Assembly: GCA_028751875.1 (NCBI GenBank)
Contig: CM054151.1
Coordinates: 41,239,148-41,303,147, forward strand
Length of the DNA stretch: 64,000 nt
Direction of reading: 5' to 3'
Origin: Rapana venosa
Lineage: Eukaryota > Mollusca > Gastropoda > Neogastropoda > Muricidae
This document shows positions 1 to 12,600 of this stretch, piece by piece (within the stretch, counting starts at the first letter, position 1; the number at the start of each line of letters is the position of its first letter). The translations under genes and the position numbers were made by a program. Under the pieces are notes generated by a model. It saw only the letters and a list, made by a program, of their open reading frames with translations. It was not told the DNA's origin and searched no databases.

Positions 1-60
1 AAAAAAAAGTCAGTTTGGCATGCAGTACAGTGCATGAGAGCAAGGTGTTAAGCTGGGAAT

Positions 61-225
61 GGGATAGCTCAGTGGTCAGAACACTTGCTATCCGCAATGG
101 TCAGGGTAGGTACAGCAACAAGGGAGAGGAGATGGGCACCCCATCAAGATGCTGGCCCCTAGAAAAGCTGAGGTCTCTGACACCTCAGTGACTGCATAGG
201 CAATGGGAACACCCTTACCCTTTTA
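61..225 (+). mobile_element. SINE family C (tRNA-headed), internally deleted copy
   Basis: Starts with GGGATAGCTCAGTGGTCAGA, a tRNA-like box A, and ends with the family's GGGAGAGGAGATGGG and TACCCTTTT blocks. The middle part present in the copy at 46655 is missing. Bases 226-964 hold only A-rich tracts and nothing recognised. Confidence 0.65.
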
Positions 226-964
226 CAACGCATGAAAAGTGCTCCTTTCCTTGACTTTATGAGATAAGGTCCACCTCTTCGTGCAGTTCTTGACAAAGAT
301 ATCACTTCAAATAGTTCTTGGGAAAGGGTGGTTTTCTTCCCATTAGCATCTTGCCCATTCACTTTTCTCAAAACCTATCACCTTATGTTTATTTTCATGT
401 GATTGTATGTTTTGAATGTGCTTACAGTAAACTATGACCCCACCCCCCTCCAAAAAAAAAAAAAGGAGAGAAAAAAAGGGAGTTCATCTAAATTCTACTG
501 ACCCAGGCCAAAAGCTTTGTCAGATATTGATGTAAGCAAGGAGCCAATGCCCACATTAAACTGTTGTTATGCTATAAAATGGTATGGTGAGATTGTCTTT
601 TGCTTTGACAAACACTTGGCATAACAACCTATAAAAATCCTTTAGAGAGTAAAAAAAAAAAAAATCCTCTAAAGTCAAAGCATGGCTGTCTATCATGATG
701 AGGTACTTGAAACCAGCCACACATGCACACTTCTCCAGTCAAGTACTTACAATCTCACAGAGATTCTCAGGTGGGTTGAGTAAGCCTGAGAGCAGGATGT
801 TTCGCTGGGGAACATTGCAACAAAAACACAACTTTAGCTTACTGGATTCAACTTCCTTACTGAATACAGACCACAGAATATTGTGTCTAAGGCTAAGAAG
901 TGTTCCCGTGACAATACAAATTTCTGCCACACATTGCAAATAATGTATTTTAGAGAGCTTAAAA

Positions 965-1640
965 TGAAGTGAAACCCCTGACAACTTTCTGTAAAAAATG
1001 TTTATTTGGAAACATAACTTGCAGTTTAAGGCTAGACATGGTAGCCCAAATCCTGATTTTTTTTAGTTTTCTGACTTTTCAGTGTCAACTTTATCTTATA
1101 AATCATTTCTTTCCCAAAACAGGTAGTTTTTCAGGTGTAACTGATGATTAACAAAGGCTGCATCAGTTCCAATTACTTTATGTCCCATTGTCTTGTGGAA
1201 TATTGTGATCATATTGAAGGCTTGAAATAATCAAGTGTACAAACTACAAGTTTTGCAAAATCTTTATTACAAACACAATTTCTAGTTTCTACACCTAGAC
1301 AGCTTTGTCATGGTAAAGATGCCTGGGCCATGGCTGTTTGCTTGTTAGATTAGAAGGAAAATTGCAGCCCATATTCTTGAAAATTCGAAGTTTTGTGCAC
1401 ACGTAAAATAAATGGTAATCAAAACTGATACAGCCTTTGGTAATCGTCAATTACACACGAAAAACTACCTGTTTTGTAAAAGAGATGATGTGTTGGATAA
1501 AGTCAACTCTGAACAGTCAGAAAGAACAACAAAGAGCCACAAACTAAATCAGGATATGGGCTACCATATCTAGCCTTAAACTGCAAGTTTTGTTTTCAAA
1601 TAAACTTTTTCACTGAAAGTTGACAGGACAGGGGCTGTAC
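965..1640. repeat. Long imperfect inverted repeat
   Basis: The left arm at about 965-1185 matches the reverse complement of about 1408-1640 over roughly 200 bases with scattered differences. Shared blocks include CTTGCAGTTTAAGGCTAGA, ATGGTAGCCCA and AAAACAGGTAGTTTTTC. The spacer is about 220 bases. No ORF or terminal repeat of a known transposon was recognised. Confidence 0.75.
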
Positions 1641-2271
1641 TTCAGTTCAGATCATTCCAGTCAGTGACAGAACCACAGCAGATGATTGTACTATTTCACC
1701 TGGAGTGGGCTCCTCAAGACTTAAGCCAATTTAACATTACGTTTTGAACGTGTGAAGAAGCAACTTTCTACAGCATTGCATCTCATTGTATTGCATTGTA
1801 TCTACTGTAGATCACTTACAGTCTCAGCAGATTTCTCTGTATGAAATTTTCAGCTGTTTTCCCTGTAGACAGTGTGTTGCCACTAATGTAATGTCACCTC
1901 TCTTCTCCCCCCTTTAAAAAAAAAATGTTGATATTTTTTGTTGCTTGAGGGTGTACTTGTTTCCATAAGAAAAAAAATCTGATGCTAAACTGTATTTCAA
2001 CTAAACAAAATCAGGATTATAAATCAGAGGCAAAACCAAAAAGGAAAAGTTTTAAAACATTCTGCCTTAAAAAAAAAAAAAAAATTTAAGTTTAGTAGTA
2101 TCATAAAATTTAGAAGTATAACCAAGATATTTCTTTTGATCAAAAATGTTTAATGAAGGGCATAATAGCTTTGTGGTTAGGATTTAAGTGACCTGATGGT
2201 AATCTGAGTCTATGGGTCTGCTTAGAAAGGACGTCTGCTCATCAGGGCTTCCCCATGTAGTCAACATTGTC

Positions 2272-2765
2272 TTCTTTTTTTTCCTGTTTCTCAGCTATAG
2301 CTCCGAGGTTCAATAATGGCAAGATTTTTGGATCTACAACTGTTTTTGCCCACCATTCAGGTAGCTGCAATCTGACTTTGAAAATGATGTCTGAAACAAC
2401 ACCAGTGTGCATGTACTTCTTAAAATTTTATGAGAACAGATGACAACATTTACAAAACTGCATACACACAGGGTCTGGATGTAAAAACCCCCACACAAGT
2501 GCTTATTCCATTATCCTTTAAATAAAATAAATAATTATGAGCCATTCTTACCAGCATGCAATGGCCTACTCTTCCGCAAGGCAGAATGGGTTTTAATGTG
2601 TTCAAGATGTTTTGTGTATGTTCCCAACCAATGCGCCTTGGTTTATAGTCCCATCTGGAGGTCTTTTGGGGGAGTGGATTTAGTACTCCTGGGGAAAAAT
2701 CCCCTTGAATGGGTAGCTTGATGGTGGCTCAAAAGTGGGCCATCAGATCAACTCCACCCACTGCA
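2272..2765. mobile_element. Cluster of three SINE family A fragments
   Basis: Bases 2272-2400 carry the family's beta tail on the minus strand (reverse of TTGAACCTCGGAGCTATAGC). Bases 2415-2535 carry the alpha tail on the plus strand (GTGCTTATTCCATTATCCT). Bases 2550-2765 carry the body on the minus strand. The last two form an inverted pair. Confidence 0.7.
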
Positions 2766-3064
2766 CTGACTCCACTCCACAGCAGATCCTTTCATAGCGA
2801 CTATAAACCCAGGTCACATGTAGAAATGCATGAATAACTCCTTACGAACACACACAAAAAAGCCTTTAACTTTTTTCCTCTTTCAGAAGAGTATGCCAGC
2901 GTGGCCTGTGGTACAGATAACATGAACACATCCAGCATGCACAATTTTGGTCTGGTAGATGAGCTCTGCCAGGTTCAACTTGCGTATAGACACACTGCCT
3001 GAAATATCTGGCTCAGTGTCCCGATGACTTGTCAAGGAATTAAGAGGAGTCAGGGGGGCTGGGG

Positions 3065-3490
3065 GTGCAGGAAAGCCTAGTGGTTAGACCATTGCATTCA
3101 TGATCTGATGGCTCAGGTTCGAGCCACCACCAAGGCACCTATTCAAGGGGATCTTTTCCCTGGAGCTAACATCAGTACTGACTCCATTTCCCTGAAAGTC
3201 CTTTGGATGAGATTTTAAAGCAAGGACCCTTGTGCAAACCCACACAGAATATCTTTCACGCAAATTCAAACTAGTTCTGGCTTTTGGAAGAGCAGGCTAT
3301 TTGTGCAGAAAAGAACTGATGACAAAATCCCTACCCCCCCTCCCAATGGTATGCATTCTGGTGTCATGTTTAGCCATAATCCTTGAGGTGAGAATGCAGC
3401 TACCTTAATGGTCAGCAAAAGTGACTGCATGTACAAAAATCTCAGCATGGGTTAACCCTAGAGCTCTACCTGAGGAACAGGGAAAAACCA
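3065..3490 (+). mobile_element. SINE family A, full length, beta tail
   Basis: The tRNA-like head AAGCCTAGTGGTTAGACC with a GGTTCGAGCC box B lies at the left. The shared core is degraded around 3195-3235, and the beta tail ends in GAGCTCTACCTGAGGAAC. It is an old copy by its many differences from other copies. Confidence 0.75.
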
Positions 3491-3939
3491 CACCAAAAAA
3501 GTCATGTCGGATCAGGTCAAGGTCACAGAGATGTTTTGCAGTGGATAATTTTTCCTTTTTTTCCAGAGGGGCAGAGGACAGTTTTATTTCTACATTTTAT
3601 ACAGCCTTTAAAGATAAAATGTGCACATACAATGAATGATTGATGGATCCTCGTATCAAAGACAAAAACTTAACAGCAAAATTATACACCTTACTTGAAT
3701 TGTCAGCAACAGAAGTGTAAATGGCCGTTTTCTTTACAAAGATTGCCGATTTTACCATTACCAATGGCATGCTTTAAAAAAAAAAATTGATTCAGTAGTC
3801 TCCTGCTGGTGATTTCCAACTACCAAGAAAATGCACGGCCCTCCCTTTCCTTTTTATATATCAGATTATCGGTGAAATGGTTGTCATATGCTGGCTGTTC
3901 AGTATTCTGCACCATGACCTCGGTCATGTGCTAAGAAAT

Positions 3940-4300
3940 GTCTTGTACTATGTTGTCTGCTACTTTCAGCCACAGAAGATTCCTCTCTGTGAAATTAGGC
4001 TTTCTTCCTGGGGAGAGTGTGTTGCTGAAAGAGCAGAGACACCCATTCCAAAAAAAAGAAAAATCTTTCCCTATACAGTGGCTTTCAACGGAATTATGCT
4101 GAGGACAATTTTTGTTGCCATGGGTTTTTATTCGAGCTGAATGTGTACTGCACATCAGACCTTAGTTTGTCTTATATCTGAAAGACTAGCACTCAGACCA
4201 CAATTCAAGGTTTAGTAGATGAGGGAAAAGTTTAGGCACAAATGAGGATCTAAATCCACAAGTCTTGCTTTCCAAGAAGATGTGTTGTTACCTCCTGACA
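3940..4300 (-). mobile_element. SINE family B, degenerate copy
   Basis: Matches the family B order on the minus strand: degraded head near 4295, the core near 4170, and the TTTCTCT..GTGAAATT block near 3985. It is heavily mutated. A smaller similar fragment is visible at about 1815-1925. Confidence 0.55.
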
Positions 4301-4635
4301 CTGACCCACTATCTTGTACAAATAAGAGCACAAGCAAAATGAATTATATGCAGTGTTCACCAGCAAAATTTGGTTTGCTGAGCTGAACTTTGAGTATGTT
4401 GATACACATTTTCTATTGTCTGTATATTAGCTATGCATTTGCATCATCTGGAGCATTTTGTATCATACAGATGTGAATTTTAAAACTGTATTATGTTGCA
4501 TTCTTCAAAACTATCTTTTACACAGCTGACAAAATGTACAGGTGTATGAGTGACAATGCGTGCAAATGTATGTGCATACATGTGTGTGTGCATGAGCACT
4601 TGTGAGATAAGTTGTGCCTATGTAGAAAAGAATGT

Positions 4636-4841
4636 GTATTTGAGTGGGAATACATATAAAAATAATACATTTTATGGATGTATACAGATCATAGATGCAT
4701 GACAATCTGATTGTGCATCTGTATCTGTCCCTTACTTGGTATTCGAGTGGGAATGCATATAAAAATAATACATTTTATGGATGTATACAGATCATAAATG
4801 CATGACAATCTGATTGTGCATCTGTATCTGTCCCTTACTTG
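4636..4841. repeat. Tandem duplication, two 103-bp units
   Basis: GAGTGGGAATACATATAAAA at 4642 recurs as GAGTGGGAATGCATATAAAA at 4745, and the following 80 bases are nearly identical. It looks like a recent local duplication. Confidence 0.85.
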
Positions 4842-7379
4842 TGGTATTTTAGATAAGGTGTCAACAAAAATAATGGTTGATCAAGATAAACCAGTATAAT
4901 AAAGGACAAACACCAACACACAAAAACTGGCAAAACACTGACCAAAACAATCCAACTGGTACAGGCAACAAAAAGACAAATGCATAAGCAGAGATTGCTA
5001 CAGTGGTTCTGAAATCATTACTTTCAAGATGTATCTGGTATGACAACGTCAAATCAAATCCCTCTGCAGCAAAACACTGCCACGACTGAACTTTCAGTTA
5101 AAATCATACAACTGCTGCTGTTCAGAGTGTGAAAACACTACACTGTGCATCTCTGCTCTACACATTGCTTTTTGTCCACTGACCCTTCAGGACTTGACAA
5201 ATCGGCCACACTCTCCGCATCAATTTGATTTCTTTTTTTCTTTATTGGCAAAATCACTGTAAAAGTGGACACTAAAATCATAAGCATACATCAGGATACT
5301 GTTCACTTGGCTCATCTAAAATAAATAATCACTGATTTGACAATTTGCCTACCAGATACATCTTTTCATACTTACGACAGTTTAATGTTTATAAGGCATT
5401 ATTTGTCCCTAGAAAAGAACATAGTCATAACATTGACAGCATGAAACAGAACACACAGCATGGACAATCCTTCCACTTTGAGACATATCACAATCAAGGA
5501 TGATCAATACAGTAATACAGAAATGTTCAGTTCACATTGTAGAGATCTTGAATGAAGACTAGGTATGACAGTAAATAAAAGCAATTTTAGGTCTTAGCGA
5601 ACCTGGAATTTTAAAGAAATCAGCACTGATGATTATCAAAAGTTTTCTACATAGTCTCTACAAAACATCATTCCTACTTCTGCAGATCATGTTTTACTAT
5701 GACTGAACAATCAGCAAATTTCTCATGTACAATAACCCCTTTCCACCCCCCTTTCCCCCCAAAGTATACAAAGAACTGCTAAAAAGAAAGTATGACAGAT
5801 ATATCAAGAAAACTTTCATAAAAATAAAATTTTTAGAAAGTCAAATTTCTACCTCAATTCTCATGAAAACAAATTGCATTCAAGTATTGTAAAGAGCACA
5901 AAGTAAAAAGAGAAGATGTGAAAAAAAGGGAGGGTTAAGGAGGGGGCCTCATCAAGAAAATGATCTTTCCTCAAAGACAAAAACAAAGCAACCACAAAAA
6001 GAGGCAGGGGAGGAGGAGATGAAGTTGCAATTATTGTTTAGTCCATTTAAAACAAAACAATAAACAAGCACCTCCCCCTCCTTCAACAGCGTGGGATAGG
6101 GTTGGGCAGAAAAACCCCCCCACACTTGAGAATCATAACCCCAAAATTCAATCATACCCTGATCATCCTGAAACATACCTTGTCTCCATTCTCCTCCTTT
6201 GAAATTTCCCTAGGCCAACTGAACACAAAGTAGTGCTTTGCCTGTTTGAGTGGTTTTGAGTTTTTAAAAGACCACGGCTTAACATCAGAGTTTCTTGTTT
6301 TGTTGTGATCTGGGGTATTTCTTTCCTATCTTTCTCCTTCTGTGGGTTTGTCTGCATACGGAAGGAGTGAAGGACTTTTTTGTTTTTTAAAATCAAAACT
6401 GAGCTATAGTAAAAATAGTACAGTTATCATAGGAGAGAATGCAACAGCTTGAGTAAACCAGGATTTTTATTTCCCAGTCACTAAATTTTTTTTTCCACAA
6501 CAGTTTCTGTTGAGAGTGAATGAAAGTTATGTCCCAGTTTAGACACTATCTCTCAAAAATCTGTCTAATTCTACACTGGACCGCATCCCTTACGCTAGAG
6601 GACTGAAACAGTGCACTAAAATGAAGCTCCATCAATTGCAGGTTTACAAAAAGCACAGTTTGTGTTTTTCACGCTCCTAATTTTAATAACTCAACTTGAA
6701 AACTAGCAAGGTTGAACATATGACAAGGATCAAACGGTTTTCTTGCCTAGAAAAACCTATAGAAAAAACTAGTGCTCCCCCCACAATTTCTTTGAAACTT
6801 CATTAAAATCAAACATCTTTTACATTCATGAATGTAATCAGTTAAAAAGCACTAATATATGTACAAGTCTATTTCACTTTAAAAGAAAAAGAGACAAAAA
6901 AATAAAAGAAACTGAAGAGTTGCAAACCTGGTATTCAGGTAAGCAACAAAAAAAGTGAACTTTCCCTTCCAAACTCACTTCCTGCAAAGATGGACTATGG
7001 CTGCCTTTTGCAAAAAATCAGTTCCTAAAGTTAGCAAGTTTGCTGTGAATTTCTGTGTGGCAAATGGACACCTTGCAGAAATGAACAGCCTGGGTGTATA
7101 CACAGCGGAAGAAACAACATAAAACAAAACATCACAGTTTGGGGATAAAATAACAAATCACACAGAGAGAAGACAGGATATTTGTTCTCTTGCATTTTCA
7201 TTACAGGAGTTGGATGAATTAAATCTTTTTTTAAGAGTGGCAACAATTCGATTGAGAAACAAAAAACATCTCAAATGATATGCTTTTTTTTTGGTGAGTA
7301 GTGCTTCTCAGCGTACTTTAAACATTCACCAATCTTGAATCAGAATAAGAGAAATGTCTGCTATCATAAACTTGATGAC

Positions 7380-7382
<3 letters not shown>
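4842..7382. other. Intergenic DNA, no gene recognised
   Basis: AT-rich DNA with short ORFs only, none with recognisable protein features or splice-supported exons. It could contain 3' UTR or regulatory sequence of the kinesin gene or of an unseen neighbour, but nothing in the sequence shows it. A short GT repeat begins at 7383. Confidence 0.5.
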
Positions 7383-7411
<29 letters not shown>

Positions 7412-7683
7412 AACGTGTGCAATTTTGGGAGGGGGGTTGGGTGTAATTGGTAATTTGGTATGTGTGTGTGAAATTTAGCACTACTTTATAGTCACAGCAA
7501 TGCACATATTTCCACATGGAAGCCATAGACACAACATGAGGAGATTTCAGGCTGGTAACAGCAAGTGACACAGCCTGTAAGGACAATTTGTACATATTTA
7601 CAACAACAAAAAATAAACAAAAAAATATAAAATAAAAAAAAATAAAAAAAATATACCCCACAAAACACACTTCTTCCATTTTA

Positions 7684-7820
7684 GGTGGATCGGTGGTCTA
7701 GAGGTAACGCGCCTGTCTAGAATGCGAAAAGTCCGGGTCGGGTGTGTGCGTGGTTCGTACCCCGTTTGGGCCCGAAATTTTTCCCTATCCATTAGACCAT
7801 GAGTGGTGGTCTGGGCGCTA

Positions 7821-7851
<31 letters not shown>

Positions 7852-8065
7852 CGCGTGTTACACCAAATTTTCAGCGCACGTAAAAGAACCCACGGCAACA
7901 AGGGAGTTGTCCCTGGCAAAATTCTTAGAAAAAAGCCACTCTGATAGGGAAACAAATACAGTTGCAGACCAAAAAAAAAAAAAAAAAAGGGTGGCGCTGC
8001 GCTCTCCCTGGGGAGAACAGCCCGAATTTCATGCAGAGAAATCTCGTGACTTAAAGTGGTATAAA
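7684..8065 (+). mobile_element. SINE family B, full length
   Basis: The head GGATCGGTGGTCTAGAGGTA is tRNA-like. The shared core TTTCGGATGAGACGATAAAC lies at about 7825. The 3' part ends near ACTTAAAGTGGTAT followed by A-rich sequence. Long ORFs on both strands here are accidental. Confidence 0.8.
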
Positions 8066-8769
8066 AATAAAAAAATAAAAATTGTTTACAGACCCCACTT
8101 CTGGAGACCCCCCCCCCCACACACACAAAAAAATCGATAACTTACAGTAGTGCAAGCTTTAGTCAATGAGGATTAAAAACAACGGGAGACTTTATACATT
8201 TGAAACACTGCACACTTTGGCCCAAGCGGCAGAGGAAACCAAACAAACAAGTGTACTTTTCTTCACAAATGAAATATAACAGTATGGATCCAGCAAAATA
8301 TTTATCAACACAGGTGGATCAATCTGCAGACCTTCCTTTTTCAAGGACACAGGAGCGGCACATGTCAGAGGAGAAAGACGAGTAAAATATGAACAAAAAA
8401 CCGACCATGCATAAAAAATAATAGTAACAAATCATAACAACATTAACAAGGATAGCACAAAAAAAACATCACCAAAAAAACAAACAAAACAAGGATAGCT
8501 GTGGAGATTCTGAAATATGCCTGCCTTTGGGGATTTCTCTTGGCTCTGGTGCTAGAGATGACACACATGAAATCAAAGAGATCATAACAAATCAATGACT
8601 ATTCCTTTCTGTACTTTGATTCACTGAAAACGTTATGTCCCTTATTCACCACTCAACTAGAGAGAACTGAGATTATTATTCATTTTTCAAAAATTTAAGA
8701 AAAATGACCTATGACAGCAGTTGTTCTTTTCCAGCCCTTGTCTGATGAATGTCTTTGTCATTGATCATT

Positions 8770-9058
8770 TAGTAGTATGTTCTTTCGAGCCAGAAGGCCC
8801 ATAGAGCCGGAGCTTATCCCGGTTTCTGTAGCGTTAAGCGAACTGATGGTTTTTCACCACCCCTGTGACAGGATGCTAGTCTGTTGCCAGATACTTCCCC
8901 AGCAGAGCTGGTACCCACTTGTACACCTGGGTGGAGTGAGGAAAATAGGAGTAAAGTGTCTTTCCCAAGGACACAACACCGAGCCGAGCGGGGATCGAAC
9001 CCGCGACCTCTGGATCACGAGTTGACCGCCTAAACTACTCGACCACAGTGCCTCCCTC
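8770..9058 (-). mobile_element. SINE family E (tRNA-headed)
   Basis: Read on the minus strand it starts GGCACTGTGGTCGAGTAGTT and has a box B GGGTTCGATCCCCGC, with a tRNA-like head and no anticodon-arm constraint. The last 60 bases, with AGCCGGAGCTTATCCCGG on plus, recur inverted at 63560-63630 in the last visible intron of the glycosyltransferase gene. Confidence 0.75.
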
Positions 9059-9600
9059 ATTTAGTAGTGATGGTTGCTTATAAGTAACATGCATAGAGTT
9101 CTACATTTAGAAGTAGTTTTGTTTCCAATATGCACATACACCATCATGTGTGCTTCTGAATTTGCCTTTACAACCTTTTCCTTCTATTTGCTTAGTGCAA
9201 GACATAAACTTCATACATATAAATGAAAATGTTCTTTCATCACACAGTTCTAAATAGTGATGTTATGAGGACAGTTCTGACAAGTTACTGTGCATGCCCC
9301 TGAAGGCAGTTATTCCTAATCAGCTCTGCAGAAGACTGAAGCAGCCTCAATTACAGCACTGTGCTTATTTGCAAACTTGAAACCTGTACTGCAAATCAAA
9401 ACAGTGGATGATAGCGTGTAAAAAATGACAGTAAAATGTTGACACTAAAAACTAGCTCCCACAGTAGAAAAACTGATTAAAATATGAACCTAAAAAGGAA
9501 AATTTATAAAATGACAGGACTGGAGAAAGGATAACAATAGTCTGACTGTGAGGCAACCCCAGCAATGAAGGCAGAGCACAGCCAAAGACAGAATGACTAC
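9059..9600. other. Intergenic or kinesin 3' flank
   Basis: No gene or repeat recognised. Cleavage after the 9603-9608 signal would make this 3' flank; a longer transcript would make it UTR. Confidence 0.4.
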
Positions 9601-9602
9601 TG

Positions 9603-9608
9603 TTTATT
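9603..9608 (-). terminator. Candidate poly(A) signal of the kinesin gene
   Basis: AATAAA on the minus strand about 80 bases after the TGA stop at 9685-9687, followed by a T/G-rich stretch. It is a reasonable cleavage signal for a short 3' UTR, but other AATAAA motifs lie downstream and a longer UTR is possible. Confidence 0.45.
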
Positions 9609-9684
9609 TTTATGTGCACAACAAGCCTGAGAAAGCAGTGGTTAAGGCGCAAACATGAACATTGACATCTATAGCAGCCTCCTC

Positions 9685-12600
9685 TCATCTCCTGTTCCTC
9701 AGATTGTATTTGCTCCTAGTCAGACTCAGCCTCTCTTTCAACTTGCGCACCTTGCTCTCCTTTTTGGGCTTTGGGGTGTTTTTCTGGCTGCCATGAGGGG
9801 TGGGGTTGGGGGTAGGGGTGTCATCCACCTCAGAAATCTTCCTCTTGGCTCTGCGGGTGTTGTTACTGGCCGGGGTGACAGGGGATTCTAAGTGACTGCT
9901 GGCAGAACTTTTGTTGGGGGTCAGCCTCATCCTCAGCAGACTGGTTTTGGTGTGCTTGGTCATCAGCTTCTGGATGGGGGTCACCACCACACGCATCACA
10001 CGGTTACCTTCCGTTTTGCTGACAATCACCTCGGGTGTGCTTGCTACAGCAGACTTACCCTTTCCAAAGAAAACCGGGGACTTCCCCAAGGCTGGGAACG
10101 GTTGACAGTTCTTGTGAGGGACGGTGGGGGGTGGGGAAGGGGTTTTGGGTATCACCAGAGGGGACTGGACAGGGTTCACCCTGTCACCAGATTGCACAGA
10201 CCCCCCATACTCCACCACTCCGCTGTCTGGCGACCTACCAGAAACTAAACCGCCATACTGGCCACCTCGCAGAGGCGTCACCATGACAACAGGTGTACGC
10301 TGGGACTCTGGTCTGTGTTGGTGAGAGTGTGTACCTTTCATATCCATGATGCTGCGGTTCTTGGCTTCCAGACGCTTCTCCGACTCCTCCACGGCTGCCT
10401 TGCTTTCTTCCAGCAGAGCCCTCAGTTCTCGGATTGTGTCCATCTTGGGAGAAAACAGGGATGATACGCTTATCAGTCAGATGGAAGATTAATATCATAA
10501 AATGCATTTTCATTCATCAGCTTAACGCCTAACAATTAAGTACACCCTACACACTCTTTATCTTAATGCAGTTTTACAGTGTTTTTCCCCCAAGGATAGT
10601 ATCATGTACATTCATATTAGAAAGAATACGACTAAATACTGCTAAATCCTGGAGTGTTTGGTAAACCAGTGGCTGATAATTGAGAAATAATTCAATTTCA
10701 ACAACTACATCTCAACTTGTTTCGGAAAGTCAACAGTTAATGAATAATTAGAAATAATACAGCTTTAATTATTAAATCCTTAAACGTTTTGGGAAGTCAA
10801 TAATGGAATAATAACTAAAAAACAACCCACAACTTCAACTCTAAATATCAGGGTGTTTTATGAAGTCAACGGTGGATACATAACTAAAAAATAATGACAT
10901 CAACTACTAAATCTCAATGTGCTTTGGTAAGCCAAACTATAAACAATTCGATTCACAGTTCAATAGATTTTTACATTCATTAGGCTTACTGTATTACAAG
11001 TAAACAAGTTAAAGGTGAAGGGGGGGGGATGGATACAATATTACAAACCGTATATTACTGCATATTTCTAAAAAGATTCCTTATTTAAAAATCATACTTG
11101 ATCATTATGTTGCAATAGTACACACAAAATTCATGATTTAACAACATGCTAAAAAGAATATACATACAAAAACACACAAATGCAGCTAAACATAACCAAT
11201 TCCTACAACCTACTGTATTGTAGGTCTGTGCCAGGTCCTACCTGCTGTTCAGCTTTCTGCTCGTCTTCAGTGATGACCTGTTTGAGCTTGGTGATTTCCT
11301 CTTCCTTCTGCTGGAAGGTTTCCCCAGCGTCCGTCAGCATCTCATTCAGGTCAGAGATCTCCTTCTCCTGCGAAGCACAGTCTCAGTTTGAGGCTTTACA
11401 GATCCCCCATCCATAGATCTAGAATGTCAAGGTCTACAGGTCACCCAGTCACAACAGTCAGTGTCTACAAGTTATCACACATAGATCTACAAAGTCCGAT
11501 CTATAAAACTAGTGTCTCATCCATCTACAAAGCTAGCATATCATCCATCTACAAAGCTAGTGTCTCATCCATCTACAAAGCTAATGCCTCACCCGTCTAC
11601 AAAGCTAGTGTCTACAAGTTACCACCCATCTACAAAGTCAGGCTATGAAGTGCAAAGTTTGGGGAATCCTGTCCAAGATCATATTTTCACTGTTTACAGT
11701 ACCAAGAGTTGAGGTCTTGCAGGCAGCAATATGAAATTACCTGTTGTTTCATCCTGTCCTTGGCCTCCTGCAGCTGGTGGCCCAGTGTCTGTAGTAACTC
11801 AGAGTGACCCAGGTCCTCACTGGCCTGAAGGACACACAACCACCACATTCAATGTCACCATCTTTACTGCTATTTTCCTGGAAGATAAAAGAACTTAACT
11901 AATCAGCAGCTCAAAGCAACTCAGGTCTTGACTGGCCAGATCAATACATAACACATCAATTACACTTCATATTACAATAATTATTCAACAACACAGAGCC
12001 ACAGGTCATCAAATGGCCAGCAAAACACATAATACCAGGTCAGCATCATCAATCTCATTATTACAGTTGCTTGTGTGGCTCCTTTTACTGTAGGTAACCC
12101 ATGTCTCCTGTCATTTATCTGTTCAGCATTTTGATGTATTGAAATCAGACTGAGTAAAATAAAACTTCAGACTTTTGTTATCAGACTTTTTTGGGAGGGA
12201 GGAGGTGGGGGTGGTCAGACATTTGATAAAACTCAAATTACTTTGTTCAGATTTTTGGATCAGAAAAAAACCAACCCAACTTAGCAGAATACGATACATT
12301 ATAAACATGCAATTGAAGGGTGAGATGGTGCCATGAGAGGACCATTTCACTGATCTTTCCTATTCTTTTTGTTTTCGCACTGACCTTCTTGGCATCTGTT
12401 TCTGCAGCTTTCCTCAGACTCTCTGCCTGGGCCACTTTCTCAGCACAGTCCTTCACACAGATCACACAACATATATTATTGAACACAATACAGATCTTTA
12501 GGCATTTTAACTCATTCAACCCTCAGCCTGAGCACTTCTTGGGTGAAGCTGAGTAGTTTTGCTGGCCCAAGCAGCTCTTGGTCTAGGTGCCCATTGTGTT

